DNA of 35,346 bases, from NCBI GenBank assembly GCA_000320545.1, contig ADNK01003011.1:1-35346 (forward strand). The letters are read 5' to 3'. Each line of letters begins with the position of its first letter. The first letter of the stretch is position 1. Below are positions 1 to 11,268 of the stretch, in pieces. The position numbers were made by a program, and so were the translations under genes. The DNA is from Bigelowiella natans CCMP2755. Its lineage: Eukaryota > Cercozoa > Chlorarachniophyceae. Below the pieces are notes generated by a model. The model was given only the letters and a program-made list of their open reading frames with translations. It was not told where the DNA came from and made no database searches.

Positions 1-161
1 ATGTCTTCTACACTCAGTGGAAGAGATTGCACACGATCAAGATCTTGCGCAACAGTACTTATATATCCACACAACACGAGACACATATTTAAATGAAATG
101 AAGACCCCATCGTGATTATACGCTTGTTACACTCCCCGCGTATATGATTTCGCACGCGCAG

Positions 162-192
<31 letters not shown>

Positions 193-524
193 GAATGACT
201 ATCTATGTAATTAGAAATGTTCTCTTCCTGACGTGTGGTATATGGAAAATATGCAAGATACATAATTTCAACATTTAACCATTTTTTGACTTTTCTCTAC
301 AAAAAACCATATTGATGTGATGTTTAAGGCCTTCCATGTGGGTGTGTGCATAAATACGGTTATACTGCCCGTGCAAAATCATTTACGCGGAAAGTCAAAC
401 AAGCATATAATCACGATGGGTCTTCATTTCATTTAAATATGTGTCTCGTATTGTGTTGATATATTAGTACTGTTGCTCAAGATCTTGATCGTCTGCAATC
501 TCTTCCACTGAGTTAAGAAGACAT
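1..524. mobile_element. Foldback/MITE-like element with long inverted arms
   Basis: The reverse complement of 1-165 aligns with 361-524, with near-identity over the outer 120 bp and more divergence toward the centre. The right arm ends at 524 in AGAAGACAT, matching the left start ATGTCTTCT. The left arm begins exactly at the window edge, so the element may extend further left. The roughly 195-bp middle holds an (AC)n tract (164-192) and no credible ORF. The element ends 86 bp downstream of the stop of the minus-strand gene at 610. No transposase is present, so it would be non-autonomous. A single-copy inverted duplication is the alternative. Confidence 0.7.
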
Positions 525-609
525 TGAGAAAGAGGATTCAGTCAGGCACTTTGCACTACTTGATATCCAACAGCAAGCCTGTCTAGAAGTTGTCATAGAC
601 ATGATTCAT

Positions 610-1397
610 TCATCTATTATGTTCACCTTCATTTCTTCGTTTTCTTGCATGCGCAAGTCTGCGGAGATCGTTTAATTTTGTGGTAGCTGGATTTTTATTC
701 ATCATCTGCATAGAAGTGGAGTTGACTCAGACTGTTTACGATGATAAACCTAGCTTGATCCGGCGAAACAAATCAATACCTTGAGCATCATCTCCATGGA
801 AGATGCAAATTGTTCTACACGATCTCTTGCATCCTTTTGATTTAGTCACAAGATCAGATGAATCGTCGCCTCTTACCGACAACATTACGGTTCTTCTCAA
901 AACTACACTATTTTGTTTATTACCGGATCTTCAATAGTATCAGCAAAATCCTGTATCTCATACAGCGTCAATTCACCCAGCTTGCCTTTGAATAAAAATT
1001 TAAACTATTATTTCCGGAAAAAGGGAACGATGAGTGGAGTCACAGGCTCTGCAGCATGTACACATAAATAATAATTAGAAGAAAAGATCTAGGTATCCAC
1101 GGGTGGCCAACGCTCCATTACAAGCTTGGGTGCGCAGTCTCATATTGACACCAACATAATTATATAAAAATTGAAATAAATACCTCTTCCATCATAAGAA
1201 TGTGCCTTCGGATAAGTGTCAAAGGATTCCATTAATTCTTCATAGTCGGCATTTGGATCATAAGCAGCGAATACACTGTTTCGGAAACAATCAGTTTTTA
1301 TTTCACAGATGAGGGGTTGGTGCTCAAAATTGAATGTGAAGGGACACCTGAAAACGAAGAGGGTGACCAGTAGTCTCGTGGCAAATGGCATCGTCAT
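610..1397 (-). CDS. Unrecognised protein, four minus-strand exons
   Basis: Exons read on the minus strand are 1397 (or 1347) to 1184, 985-924, 833-780 and 705-610, ending in TGA at 612-610. All joins are in phase with GT donors and AG acceptors. The product has an N-terminal part with cysteines and an acidic stretch (NADYEELMESFD), a helix-like middle (LTLYEIQDFADTIEDP, then DARDRVEQFASSMEMMLK) and a basic tail (LRRLAHARKRRNEGEHNR). I do not recognise the family. The 5' end is uncertain. ATG 1397 gives a hydrophobic start (LLVTLFVF) that could be a signal peptide, but a TTTTCAG acceptor just before 1347 means the coding part may instead begin there, after an upstream exon. It is divergent from RPT5. 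Confidence 0.5.
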
Positions 1398-2091
1398 CAA
1401 AGCTAGAGTACGACGGGGGTGGGGTACCACGGCACAGTTGAATAGATTTTCAGACCACAATGTTAATAAAATTTCACAGGTTTATACTTATACATATGAA
1501 TTACTATTGTTTTTAGATAGCGTCATGATGCAAGAGTTTTTCTATGTCGAAATAAGCTTAAACGGGAAAGAAAATAATCTGAATTGCTGTTGATATCTTT
1601 GCCTCTTATGATTGCGACTCAAGAAATTGACAGTCGCATTGAGTATACATAGCATGATTCACTACTACTTTTTCCATTAAATTTTGAGTCGCACATTTAA
1701 ATTCAATTGAAAAAATGTTGTCTGAGTCAGCAGGATTTGTTGTCGCAGACTGAAAAAGTAAAATGTTGTTATCAGATTTGAAATATCCACATAATGATCA
1801 ATTAATGTGATTTACTCGGTACAACTTTCAAAATATTTGGACAATTTACATATATTAGCCTGTAAAACATAACATCGAGGTACATTTGTGATTCGATTAT
1901 GGACAACATAAGCTTATTAAGAAATATTCCAGATTAAATTCTGATATGAAAGGATTATGGATATTAATTCTTCTATAAATATAGCAAAAAAATCTTATAT
2001 GGTGATGTCTTATATACTTTTTGTAGGCTTTTATTAAATATTCTCGTACACGGGGACTGGAAGCTATCTGAAGCACAATCTGTTGGAAGGA
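1398..2091. other. Divergent spacer upstream of RPT5
   Basis: AT-rich spacer between an unknown minus gene and RPT5. It contains the CGAC...GTCG hairpin at 1613-1638 and no repeat island. Only one CTAG occurs. Upstream exons of the minus gene or a 5' UTR exon of RPT5 could lie here, but I cannot support any. Confidence 0.5.
1613..1638. promoter_or_regulatory. CGAC...GTCG palindrome, divergent spacer 1
   Basis: Seven-base arms TGCGACT (1613-1619) and AGTCGCA (1632-1638) flank a 12-nt A-rich loop. CGAC to GTCG spans 22 nt. It is one of a set shared by all divergent spacers here. A regulatory role is inferred. Confidence 0.45.
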
Positions 2092-4484
2092 ATGGCGTCG
2101 AAGGGCACCACGGCCGCTACAAAGGCTGCTGACGAACTCTGGGGAGAGAACGAACAGAGCGAACTTGACAAGAAGATAGCTGAATGGACTGTGGATCAGA
2201 TCAAGAGGCGGTCTCAAATTCTGAATGACAACAGCCGAATCATCAAGTCAGATGTGTCCAGGCTAATGCTAGAAAACAAAAACATCGAGGCCAAAATCAA
2301 GGAAAACAAAGAAAAAATCAAGTTGAATAAGCAGCTTCCCTATCTTGTTGCAAATGTTGTCGAGGTACTAGAAAACCCCTACTCAAAAGAAACACTAGAT
2401 GTAAACCAACTCAATTGAAAGTCTCTTTAAACCGTAGCTTGGATTACAATTTTCATTCGGCAATCTAATCTTACATTGCAATCCACTATTGCTTCGTTCG
2501 AAAGATCATTAGTTTTAATTTACCTTCATTCGATATTATGTTTCAGATTTTGGATATGAATGAGGAAAAAACTGAGGAGGATGGCGCAGCTGTGGACCTA
2601 AATGCCGTGAGGAAGGATAAATGCGTTGTTGTGAAGACCTCCACACGACAGGTTCGATACCTTAACTTTATGCACGCACGCACACACATAAACGCACCGT
2701 TTGTATGTGCATCTTTAAAAATATTTATTTACGTAAGTAAATAGCTAAATAAAAAATAACTGTGCGTAGTCATAAAGTCCGGCCATTCGTGTTACCCCCC
2801 TTGTTTACTAATACTTTTCTGTTTGGTCCTGTTATTAGACTGTCTTTCTTCCAGTCATCGGCCTCGTAGAAGCCAAGGAATTGAAGCCTGGAGAATTAGT
2901 GGGTGTCAACAAAGACAGCTACCTCATTTTGGATAAACTCCCCGCCGAGTAATTGTTATTGTCAAGCGAAATCGTATCGTGTGTTCATATTAGATGTAGC
3001 ACTTCATATATGAATCAGCGAGAACACTTTATTTCTTACTTTCTTTTCTGGTAGGTATGACTCTCGCGTTAAAGCGATGGAAGTGGACGAAAGGCCGACC
3101 GAAGATTATGGTGATATTGGAGGGTTGAATAAACAGATTCAGGAGCTGCGAGAAGCTATTGTGCGCCCTATTACTCATGCGGACCTTTTCAAAAAAATTG
3201 GCATTAAACCACCAAAAGGTATGTATGCCAATTTCAAGCTTTCAGACAATTAGAAATTCAAAGGTTTCAGTAATTTAGAAATTCAATGTTGTCGTTTGTA
3301 GAAAACCGGCCCATCATTCTCATTCTGATTAAGTGCTAAACCATACATTAAGTTATCATAAAACCGTCATCATCATAATTATCACCAGGGGTATTGATGT
3401 ACGGACCTCCTGGAACTGGTAAGACTCTCCTTGCTCGAGCTTGTGCGGCGAAAACGAAGGCATGTTTCTTGAAGATTGCCGCGACACAACTTGTACAGGT
3501 TGCATTATTCAAAATAGTATTCATTAGCTCTCTCTTATTGCCTCTTAGATTCTGTCCTTTAGATTCTATCCTCACTTACCTCCTTCACTTCGCCGCAGTT
3601 GTGTACAAAAAGAAAATAACCTTCCTTCTTAGATGTTTATTGGGGATGGAGCGAAGCTAGTACGTGATGCATTCGCTCTTGCTCGTGAGAACGCGCCGGC
3701 CATTATCTTTGTAAGAAGCACTGATTCTACCAAATACACATATTTAGCAAGGATTTTTCGTTGATAGATAGGATTTATGACATTGAATTAAAACACGTTA
3801 CTGTTCTTCGCTGATGTTATTACTTACACAATATGTAGATCGATGAGATTGATGCTATTGGAACAAAGAGGTTCGATAGTGATAAATCCGGTGATCGAGA
3901 AGTTCAGCGAACTATGCTTGAACTGCTAAACCAGCTTGATGGGTTTAGCAGCGATGATCGTATCAAGGTTACTAACGAGTTGTATTCGTCGTCGTCGTCG
4001 TCGTAGTAGTAGTGGTAGTAGTAGCATTTTCAACAGTCGCTCAATAGCATTTGTGCTGCTGTTACAGGTTATTGCTGCAACGAACCGTCCTGATATTCTT
4101 GACCCTGCTCTTCTACGATCTGGGCGTCTTGATCGCAAGATTGAGTTTCCTCATCCTGATGAAAAAGGAAGGGCTCAGATTCTTCGTATTCACTCAAATA
4201 AAATGAACGTTCACCAAGGTGCGTGAATTTGGATTTTTGCGTTCGAATGCCTCTAATGAAATAATTATTGAATTTCTCCCCTCCATTTTTCAGAGGATGT
4301 GAATTTTGAAGAATTGGCGCGTTGCACTGAGGATTTCAATGGTGCGCAGCTTAAGGCAGTTTGTATCGAAGCGGGGATGATAGCATTGCGAGAAAATAAA
4401 GATTCATTAGATCACCACGCGTTCATGGAGGGTATAAACGAAGTCAGAGCAAAGAAGAAAATGGATCTTAAGTACTATGCATAA
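2092..4484 (+). CDS. RPT5: 26S proteasome regulatory ATPase RPT5 (PSMC3)
   Basis: One of six AAA+ ATPases of the 19S base, which unfold ubiquitinated substrates and thread them into the 20S core. Nine exons: 2092-2364, 2547-2651, 2839-2948, 3055-3218, 3389-3498, 3633-3710, 3839-3967, 4068-4218 and 4294-4484. They sum to 1311 nt (436 residues), close to the yeast length. Visible in order are an N-terminal coiled coil ending [16 protein letters not shown], the OB-fold segment ([20 protein letters not shown]), Walker A GPPGTGKT, Walker [15 protein letters not shown], the [14 protein letters not shown] sensor/arginine-finger region, and a C-terminal YYA, the HbYX motif that docks into the 20S alpha ring. 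ATG 2092 is chosen because it is the first ATG in frame. Every splice site is GT-AG. The assignment is firm. Confidence 0.97.
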
Positions 4485-5555
4485 TTAGACCGCTGTTGTT
4501 ACCTAGTCACAATGGTAATGATGTCGTTATGCATATGTTTCAAATTCAACGCAGTCAAAAGCATTTGTTCCTAAGCATCTCATAAAACAAAATCTTCGCA
4601 TGCACATCTGGCGCATGAAACACTTGCAAGTCTAACAACAATGATGAATTCCTGGACCTGTGCGACATGGCAGTCTCGCAGTGCGGCGAACACTATTGAC
4701 AACACAGCTAGACAGCACATCTAGATCTAGAGATGAGCATCACACCGACTAGGCATGGCTAGATGGCTAGATCGTACCGAAAATCGACCGCTCACTTCAC
4801 GTCTAGACGTGCAGACTCGCATTGTATAAAACGTAGCTATAGCTCTCTAGCTAGCTCTGGAACCACATCTAGATATGTCTAGCCATGCTAGCATGCACAT
4901 GTGTAGACAACTCTAGCTAGATTAGAACTGATCTAATGCAAGCGATAGCTAGTAAGGCACAAAGGATCATCGCATTCTGAGCCAACGTACGTGCTAGTAG
5001 CGTGGACCATTCTAGCATTCTAGCTACTACATGGCATCATTGGAGCCAACAACATCGGAGTGCTAGACTAGCACGTAGAGTGCCGCGTCTAGTCCTAGTC
5101 CACTGCTACTCCGCATGTAACATGCTAGCAGTGCGTGGCGGCATCGGCATCTGCGGTCCACACAGTGCATTGCCGGACTGCTCCGCGCCCATTACTCGCA
5201 CTTCTGTGCTCTAGCTGTAGTACTTGCTAGCTTGGTTAGACAGATCAGGCATGCTGCCACAGTGCTATCTAGCTATGGCTAGCAGAGTGGTCAGCATCGC
5301 ATCGCATCTCTGTCCATGCATGGTTCACATGTAGCACTGCTAGACTGCCCTAGTGTCCTCTGTGCATGCAATGTGCAGTGTGATCTAGTGGCCTGTCTTG
5401 CAAGGCATGTACGTCTTGCATGCGCGAGCAGGTTCATTGGGTCGTGACAGATCTAAGAGATCACACCGGTGCGTGCGCACATGCACATGCACAGGTGGTG
5501 GATGATGCACAGGTGGTGGATGCGTGTGAGCCGATGCTTGTTCTTAGTTCCAATG
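4485..5555. other. CTAG-rich island between convergent 3' ends
   Basis: Spacer between RPT5 and the minus gene ending at 5556. From about 4690 to 5400 it carries about 30 CTAG tetramers, against about 3 expected by chance. They often occur as GCTAGC, TCTAGA or tandem CTAGCTAG, mixed with GCATGC and TGCATG. A 14-bp palindrome, CACGTCTAGACGTG, lies at 4798-4811. There is no microsatellite and no credible gene. ORFs inside are short and chance-like. Confidence 0.75.
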
Positions 5556-6681
5556 CTAACCACCACTACCACCTTCTGTGCTGCTACTACTACTACTGCT
5601 ACTGCCACTTTCACTGCTACTGTCGCTTCTTGCACCAACACGGTTGCTACCGTCATTGCAACCTCCAATGCTACCAATGATATGTCTACTTTTTGGTTTG
5701 TGTGGAGTTTCTTGGCGAGCTCCTAGTCTCCCATTGTCGTGCTCTTCTTCACATTTACTGCTCAGAGGAAAGTTTGAAATTTGTGGCACCTGGGTCACGC
5801 CTTTGGTGGCAAAATGTACCCTTTTTTGATTGACTGGCTGTTTTCTTTCTGAAGAATTTTGCAGAATGGCCTTCAAATGTGAAGCCAATTTCAAAGAACT
5901 CTTTCGGATGGAATCGTTCTTTGAGATAACATCTACAGTTGTTTGTCTTGTTTTTCGAGTACTTGCATGCACGATGATCTGCATTAAAATGCTTTCATCC
6001 ATGCTTACCCTAAGACAAATTGAAAAATAACGAAGATCAACACTTCTTTGAATCGGGTTAATGTCTTAATGCAATATGTTAATTACCATTCTTTCAGCTC
6101 ATCATCGCATATTGGAGCTCCATACACACTCTAATTAGGAATAAAAATAAGCACTAGATAAAATTACAAGAAATTTTGTATTACCTGTATAAAAACTAAC
6201 AGGCGATTTGCGGAGGTAGGGTCAAAATGTTGTTTAAGGGCAACTTCGAGGCCCTTCTGCGACACTCGGCCACATCCCTGTGACATTTTAACCGCCGTTT
6301 CCACTGCCTGTAGAACAAGGTTAGACAAGCAATCAGATGATAACGTTTTCCACAAAACGATAAAATAGTCATTAATTTTGTACTACACGCGAAAGTAGCC
6401 ACCTTCTCTGCTTGTAGCTTCACAAAGCCTTGACACAGAAGGTTCATGTCCACAAGAATTTGGTCATGGTTTTGACCCCTCTCTGCATCGTTTGCAACTG
6501 ATGTCCAGTTGTTATGCAACTTGATAGCGTTAATCGCTACGCATTGTGAAATTCCGTGATGTTCTAATAAGTTTAGCGCTTTCTCGTATCTTAGAACTTT
6601 GTTCTGAAGGAGATGTATGTCTGTGAGCAGCGCATGTAAAGAAATATGATTGCCATCCATGTTTTCCTGTATCATTGTCAT
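5556..6681 (-). CDS. Unrecognised 299-residue protein with Ser/Gly tail
   Basis: Four minus-strand exons: 6681-6403, 6307-6185, 6130-6087 and 6009-5556. They total 900 nt, all joins are phase-consistent, and the stop is TAG at 5558-5556. The N-terminal two thirds look helical, with heptad-like leucines (LLTDIHLLQNKVLRYEKAL) and a segment VSQKGLEVALKQHFDP. The C-terminal third is basic and disordered and ends in a serine run and GGSGG. There is no signal peptide or membrane segment, and I recognise no domain. The start ATG 6681 is the first in the frame; a second ATG lies two codons later. It is convergent with RPT5 and divergent from the secreted-protein gene at 7602. Confidence 0.6.
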
Positions 6682-7601
6682 TTTGTTTGATTTGTTTCCT
6701 GAACTGTACTCTATCTATCTTTCAGCTGCAAGTATTACAACTATTGATACCGCGGCAAGTAAACTATTTACTGCAGCGTACTCCGAATCTCCGGTAAACG
6801 GTAGTGATGCAGTTTTTGTGACTATCCACTAGAATTCTCTTTCCTCTCGACTCCTCTCGGCAGAAGTTTATTCACTTGCCATAAATGAAGGTCACGCCAT
6901 TTGCGGTATTGAGTTGTATTTTACTGCATGTATAAAGTTGACAGGGGACCGGATCGAAGCGTTGTTGGGTGCATCCGTCGTCGCCTTTCTCGTCGTCGGG
7001 GGGTTATGTGATCACTCGTTGCTGGCTGGAATTACCCCCGTATTTAATTAAGCGACAACAAAAGTTATTGTCGTATGAAGAAAATTGATGATTCAAAGGA
7101 TTGGTAAGCCCCCCCTAAAAAAATGTACATGACAAATATCTCCGAGAATGGACTTTGTCACAAGATCCATGCCTGTTTTTACTAAAAAGGGGATCCTTTT
7201 ATGCTAAAGTAATACAGGTGGTGGGGTATTTTATTCATTAGAGGCGTAGGGAAGTAAAAGAACGGGTACTCATCGCAGTGGCAAAAAAAAACGACAAAAC
7301 AAAAGATGTGAGGATATTTGTCCTAAATCTCCTTAAAATATCCGGTCACAGGTTTCCTGCCGAAACTAGAGAAAAAAAATGTTTTTTCATGACGCACATT
7401 GATAAAGAATCGCAAAACATTTGTACGACTTGGTTCTTCATCATCCTGTAAATGAAGGTGATTTCGGTGATGAGCAGCTTCGATATAGTTGTCGCATGTA
7501 GGTTGTCGGCTATGTAATTGTGTGCACGTGAGCTCTCTCTCGTCGTCGATAATAACAGTGTTACATCGTCGGGAAGAAGAGCAGCTACACGCAATCGGAC
7601 A
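6682..7601. other. Divergent spacer with palindrome
   Basis: Spacer between an unknown minus gene and the secreted-protein gene. It holds the CGACAA...TTGTCG palindrome at 7053-7073, short A and C runs, and only one CTAG. Some could be 5' UTR. No coding exon is supported. Confidence 0.5.
7053..7073. promoter_or_regulatory. CGAC...GTCG palindrome, divergent spacer 2
   Basis: Six-base perfect arms CGACAA (7053-7058) and TTGTCG (7068-7073) span 21 nt with an A-rich centre. They belong to the palindrome set of the divergent spacers. Function is inferred. Confidence 0.5.
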
Positions 7602-8445
7602 ATGATTTCTCAGGACTTTCGAATCTTGAGAATAGTGCTCCTTCTAGTCTTGCCTATGTTTGCTGCGAGTCAGATCGGTATGTCATACATGTTTTTTGAG
7701 AAAATCGAATCGTTGAAGAGAAATGAATGGCCTATTGCTGCTCCGGTGGCCGACTACTATGTTTTCTGATTAGGTTGTGTACCGGGGAGAACTTTCAGAA
7801 GTTATCGAATCACAGATTCTAGCTCAACAAATATTTGGTGGGGCCAAGAAGCGAAGCATCGATTGAAAATATCGGGTGAAAGAGGGATAATATCATCAGA
7901 GAGGGTATCATCGTTTCATTCGTCTCCTCCGGTAAGAAGACTTGGCAGGGTTCGACGCCACGCTGCGACTTCACCGGGCAGCAACATCAGAGATAGAGAA
8001 GAAAAAGAAGAAAAAGGGCATCAGTTGAAACTAGCAGATTCCAGACGACGGGGTTCTTTGCATCGTATCCTTGGAATGAGTAGTTTTATTTGTTTGAGGG
8101 ATATGCTGCTGACTCGTGGAAGAAAAGGTAATCGGAAAACTTTCCCCAATAAAGATGACAACGATAACTAAAAGAGCCTTAACAACTCCATTTTCATACT
8201 TCTACTACGTCTTGTCTGACACCAGCGATTTGCTGTAAATGTTCCTTTGATCAGCATTTGCCCAAGATTTTTCTTCAGTCGTATCTCCAAGTAGCAGTTC
8301 TACTTCACCTGCAATTCCGACAGACTTCATCTCAAAACAACCCATCACTTCTTCGCAACCAGAAGTGACAACCAAAATATTTCTTGATATTGGTTTATGC
8401 CCCCTTAATCAGGACCAAGCTAGTGAGTAGTTACCTGGGATACGT

Positions 8446-8481
<36 letters not shown>

Positions 8482-9588
8482 AGTCACAACAGTATCATGG
8501 TGGGGAACAACTACGAGGGAGTATAAGTTGTTTCCCTACACATACGAAGGACAACACAACATGGTGATGGTGGCTGTTGGTGCTACGGGAAAAGAAGAGA
8601 ACATGATTAAAAAAGAGGAGGAGGAGGAGGAACAGCTGACTTGATAAATTTACCGGGAAAAATCAAACTATTTAAAGTCGTATTCCCTTTTCCTCTTGCT
8701 ACAGTAAGTAGTAGCAGCTGTGTCTCCACCAACATTGATGCTAGGGACGGCACTTGATCATCATCTCTTAATCTCAGTATAATCGTCTTCAATCCAATCC
8801 TTCTTGATGTCGCAGGAACCATGGATACGAACACTGCCATTTGCTCTGATCCTGTCACATTAGGAAGGTCGTAGTTATTGTTGCACACATGATGACAGTG
8901 CATTATTGTTATTATGTATTATTTCTCACGGTCGTCCCTCTCTACTGAGTTGATCCTCCTCCTCCTCCTCCTCCTCCTCCTCCTCCTCCTTCTCTTCCTC
9001 CTCTTTTTCCTAGAGTTGTGATAGGGTTGTATGGAAACGTCGCTCCTGATTCAGTAACCAACTTCCAAAAATTGGCAGCCTTGAAGGTGGAAGAGTAATC
9101 ATTGTTGCGAAAATGATAAATTGAATACTGGAGAAAGAGGGCGGTGAGTTTTTGAGATGTTAATTATCATGTAGGTCGGAGGCTATAAAGGAAGTGTATT
9201 TCAGGTATATTTGGCAATAGGAGCAAGTAGCAATTCAATTATCATTTACCCTAGAGGATAAGGAGGGAGGGAAGGAGGGAGGGAGGGAGGGAGTGTAGGT
9301 GCATGGCTGATAATATAGGTAGCAGAAACTCCAAGGCATCATCATCGCTCACTCCTCCTCCATCGTATTATAATACATATCTGTAAGCATATCTAACAAT
9401 ACTACCACATTCCGTCTTCACGTATTATTAATGCTGATACTGTGAGTTGCACCATTCAATGAGAAGGTTGGCTCCCTTACCCATGTCCTCCTCCTCCTCC
9501 TTCTCCTCACTATTCTCATGAACTAATAACTCACAGGAGATACATAGAGGCGAGTACATCCTTGCTGGGAGACAGGGACGGGTAAACT

Positions 9589-9624
<36 letters not shown>

Positions 9625-11194
9625 TAGCTAAGCCACCACGGCCTACACTAGCAGCAAATGCAACGCACAAGAAGCATTACAATGAGCAGGTGAAAAAAGG
9701 CTACATAGATCCCCTATGGAGGCCATCATCAAACAAAGATATCACGAACCCAAAAGCACTAGCCCTTCGTTCTCAAGGACCTGGTAGTAGTAGTAGTAGT
9801 TGTAGTAGTAGTAGTAGTAGAATAAAAAAGAAGAAGTACAAGTAACAGCACTATTATTCGAGAAATAGATAGATAATGTATGATGGTGAGTAATCACGGT
9901 ATATTGCTGCTACTATAATCCAGATATTACTACTGCTACGACAACTAATACTACAACTACTACTACTACTACATCATGATAGGTACAGTGTCGGTTTTGT
10001 TTCAAGGAGGCCTCACCGATGGTATTATTATAGTCAGTGATGATGATGACGCAATGATAAAAATGATGATAATGATGATGATGATGATGATAGGAGCCTC
10101 AAATTTTCTAGTTAGTATGATGATGATGACGATGATGATGATGATGATGATGATGATGACAGTAATGATCAATTCACGTATTACAGACGATGAAGAAACC
10201 TTTTTTTACTTGTGTTGTTGTTCCTTGGCATCAGGTATCGGGTCTATCTTCTCAATATCTACCACCTCCAAAGTATCACAGGAACTTGAAGAAAAAAGTC
10301 TGGTTGTAGGAAGGGTATTAGGTAGTAACGAATAGCAGATAGTCTTAAAAGAAATGCTAGTGCAACAATCATGATAAAGAATATGGTTAAGATTATGAAG
10401 ATTATTACTATTCGCGCATTGCGGAAATCACTATTAGCAACATAATAGTAATTAGAATAAGAGAAACAGCAGCAGAAGAGAAAGAATATACGTAGTAGTG
10501 TAGATAAAAATAATATCTGTTGGCAGTAAATTTTGAATATTGTGCGCAATTCCTTTTTCTTGGCGTTTCTTTCTAGGCTTGTTTGTTGAAATCAATGTAA
10601 TATTCTGGTGTATGTTTATTTGCCCCCTTCTTCTTACGTGTGATCTTCAAAATACCATTAATATTCTATATACATAGAAGGCTTTTCAATTTTATTTCTA
10701 GTTGGTAGTATTGAGTCAGAAGCTATACTGCAACTGAAGTGTCTCCCGATGTAGACTGAAACATGAACGGTTTTAAGTAGTGAAGCTCATAGCAGACACA
10801 GCAGCAAAGGAAAACGCATTTGTCTTCTACTATTATAGCTCTAGCCTCAGTTTCAAACCGATGCCTTGCTCTTATCTCGTTCCTGTTGTTTTTCCTATTT
10901 ATTTGTTGTGGTAGAGGGTATGGAAGTGATTTCTCAAATCGATCAAATTCCAACTTTCCGGCCAAGTGGCACCTTCACGCAAGTGTACGCAAGCCCACAC
11001 GCATATACACCACGGCCTTGGACATACACAGCTACCTACTAATTCACTATCGATGAAACCAGTTATGTACGAAGTTATCAAAGTACCAAACCATGCATAC
11101 TCGAGGTAGTAACTGTATTATTCGTTTCTGTATCAGAGAAAGGAGCTTTAACTTAATCGGAGGAGCATTAGGAGACCAGAGAGCGGCACGGTAG
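7602..11194 (+). CDS. Secreted protein of unknown family, multi-exon
   Basis: ATG 7602 opens a signal peptide of about 22 residues with a hydrophobic core IVLLLVLPMFAA. In-phase exons: 7602-7677, 7774-8127 and 8279-8422. Further exon-like segments with good splice sites follow: about 9025-9087 (starting in phase with the previous donor; its reading includes APDSVTNFQKLAALK), 9537-9783, 10235-10321, 10702-10754, then 10915-10982, 11032-11105 and 11137-11194. Exon 9537-9783 contains 11 consecutive AAC codons (Asn) in an open frame. The join from 10702-10754 to 10915 does not keep phase, so either an exon is missing or two genes are present. The region after residue 60 is rich in Arg/Ser and charged residues. 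No family recognised. The split, and the end at TAG 11194, are tentative. Confidence 0.45.
8446..8481. repeat. (GTA)n microsatellite in intron
   Basis: About 12 GTA units just downstream of the donor at 8423. A (CTC)n tract follows at about 8957-8989 in the same intron. Confidence 0.9.
10040..10158. repeat. (ATG)n-rich tract
   Basis: Two blocks of GAT/ATG triplets within the presumed intron 9784-10234. They create the spurious Met-rich ORF at 9976-10335. Confidence 0.8.
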
Positions 11195-11232
11195 AAATCT
11201 ATTGTGACAATGATTATATCATATTTAGAAGT

Positions 11233-11268
<36 letters not shown>

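Noticed and set aside
5002-5214. ORF within the CTAG island
   Set aside because: Composition follows the island. No splice context, no start context and no recognisable protein features.
5453-5829. Several overlapping Leu/Val/His/Cys-rich ORFs on both strands
   Set aside because: Shadows of the serine-codon run in the real minus exon 6009-5556.
8699-8873. A plus-strand frame that reads well on both sides of one TGA, suggesting recoding or an altered genetic code
   Set aside because: The minus strand is also open here, no splice join restores the frame, and the minus gene at 610 appears to use TGA as stop. Conserved genes show no in-frame TGA. It is probably noncoding intron.
9140-9260. Possible exon after GTATTTCAG with a protein-like reading (VYLAIGASSNSIII)
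   Set aside because: It starts in phase with the 9087 donor but meets TAA at once and has no usable donor. It may be an alternative 3' end, so it was left out of the main model.
9976-10335. Met/Ile-rich ORF
   Set aside because: Produced by (ATG)n repeats in an intron. Only its last part (10235-10321) looks like an exon, in a spliced context.
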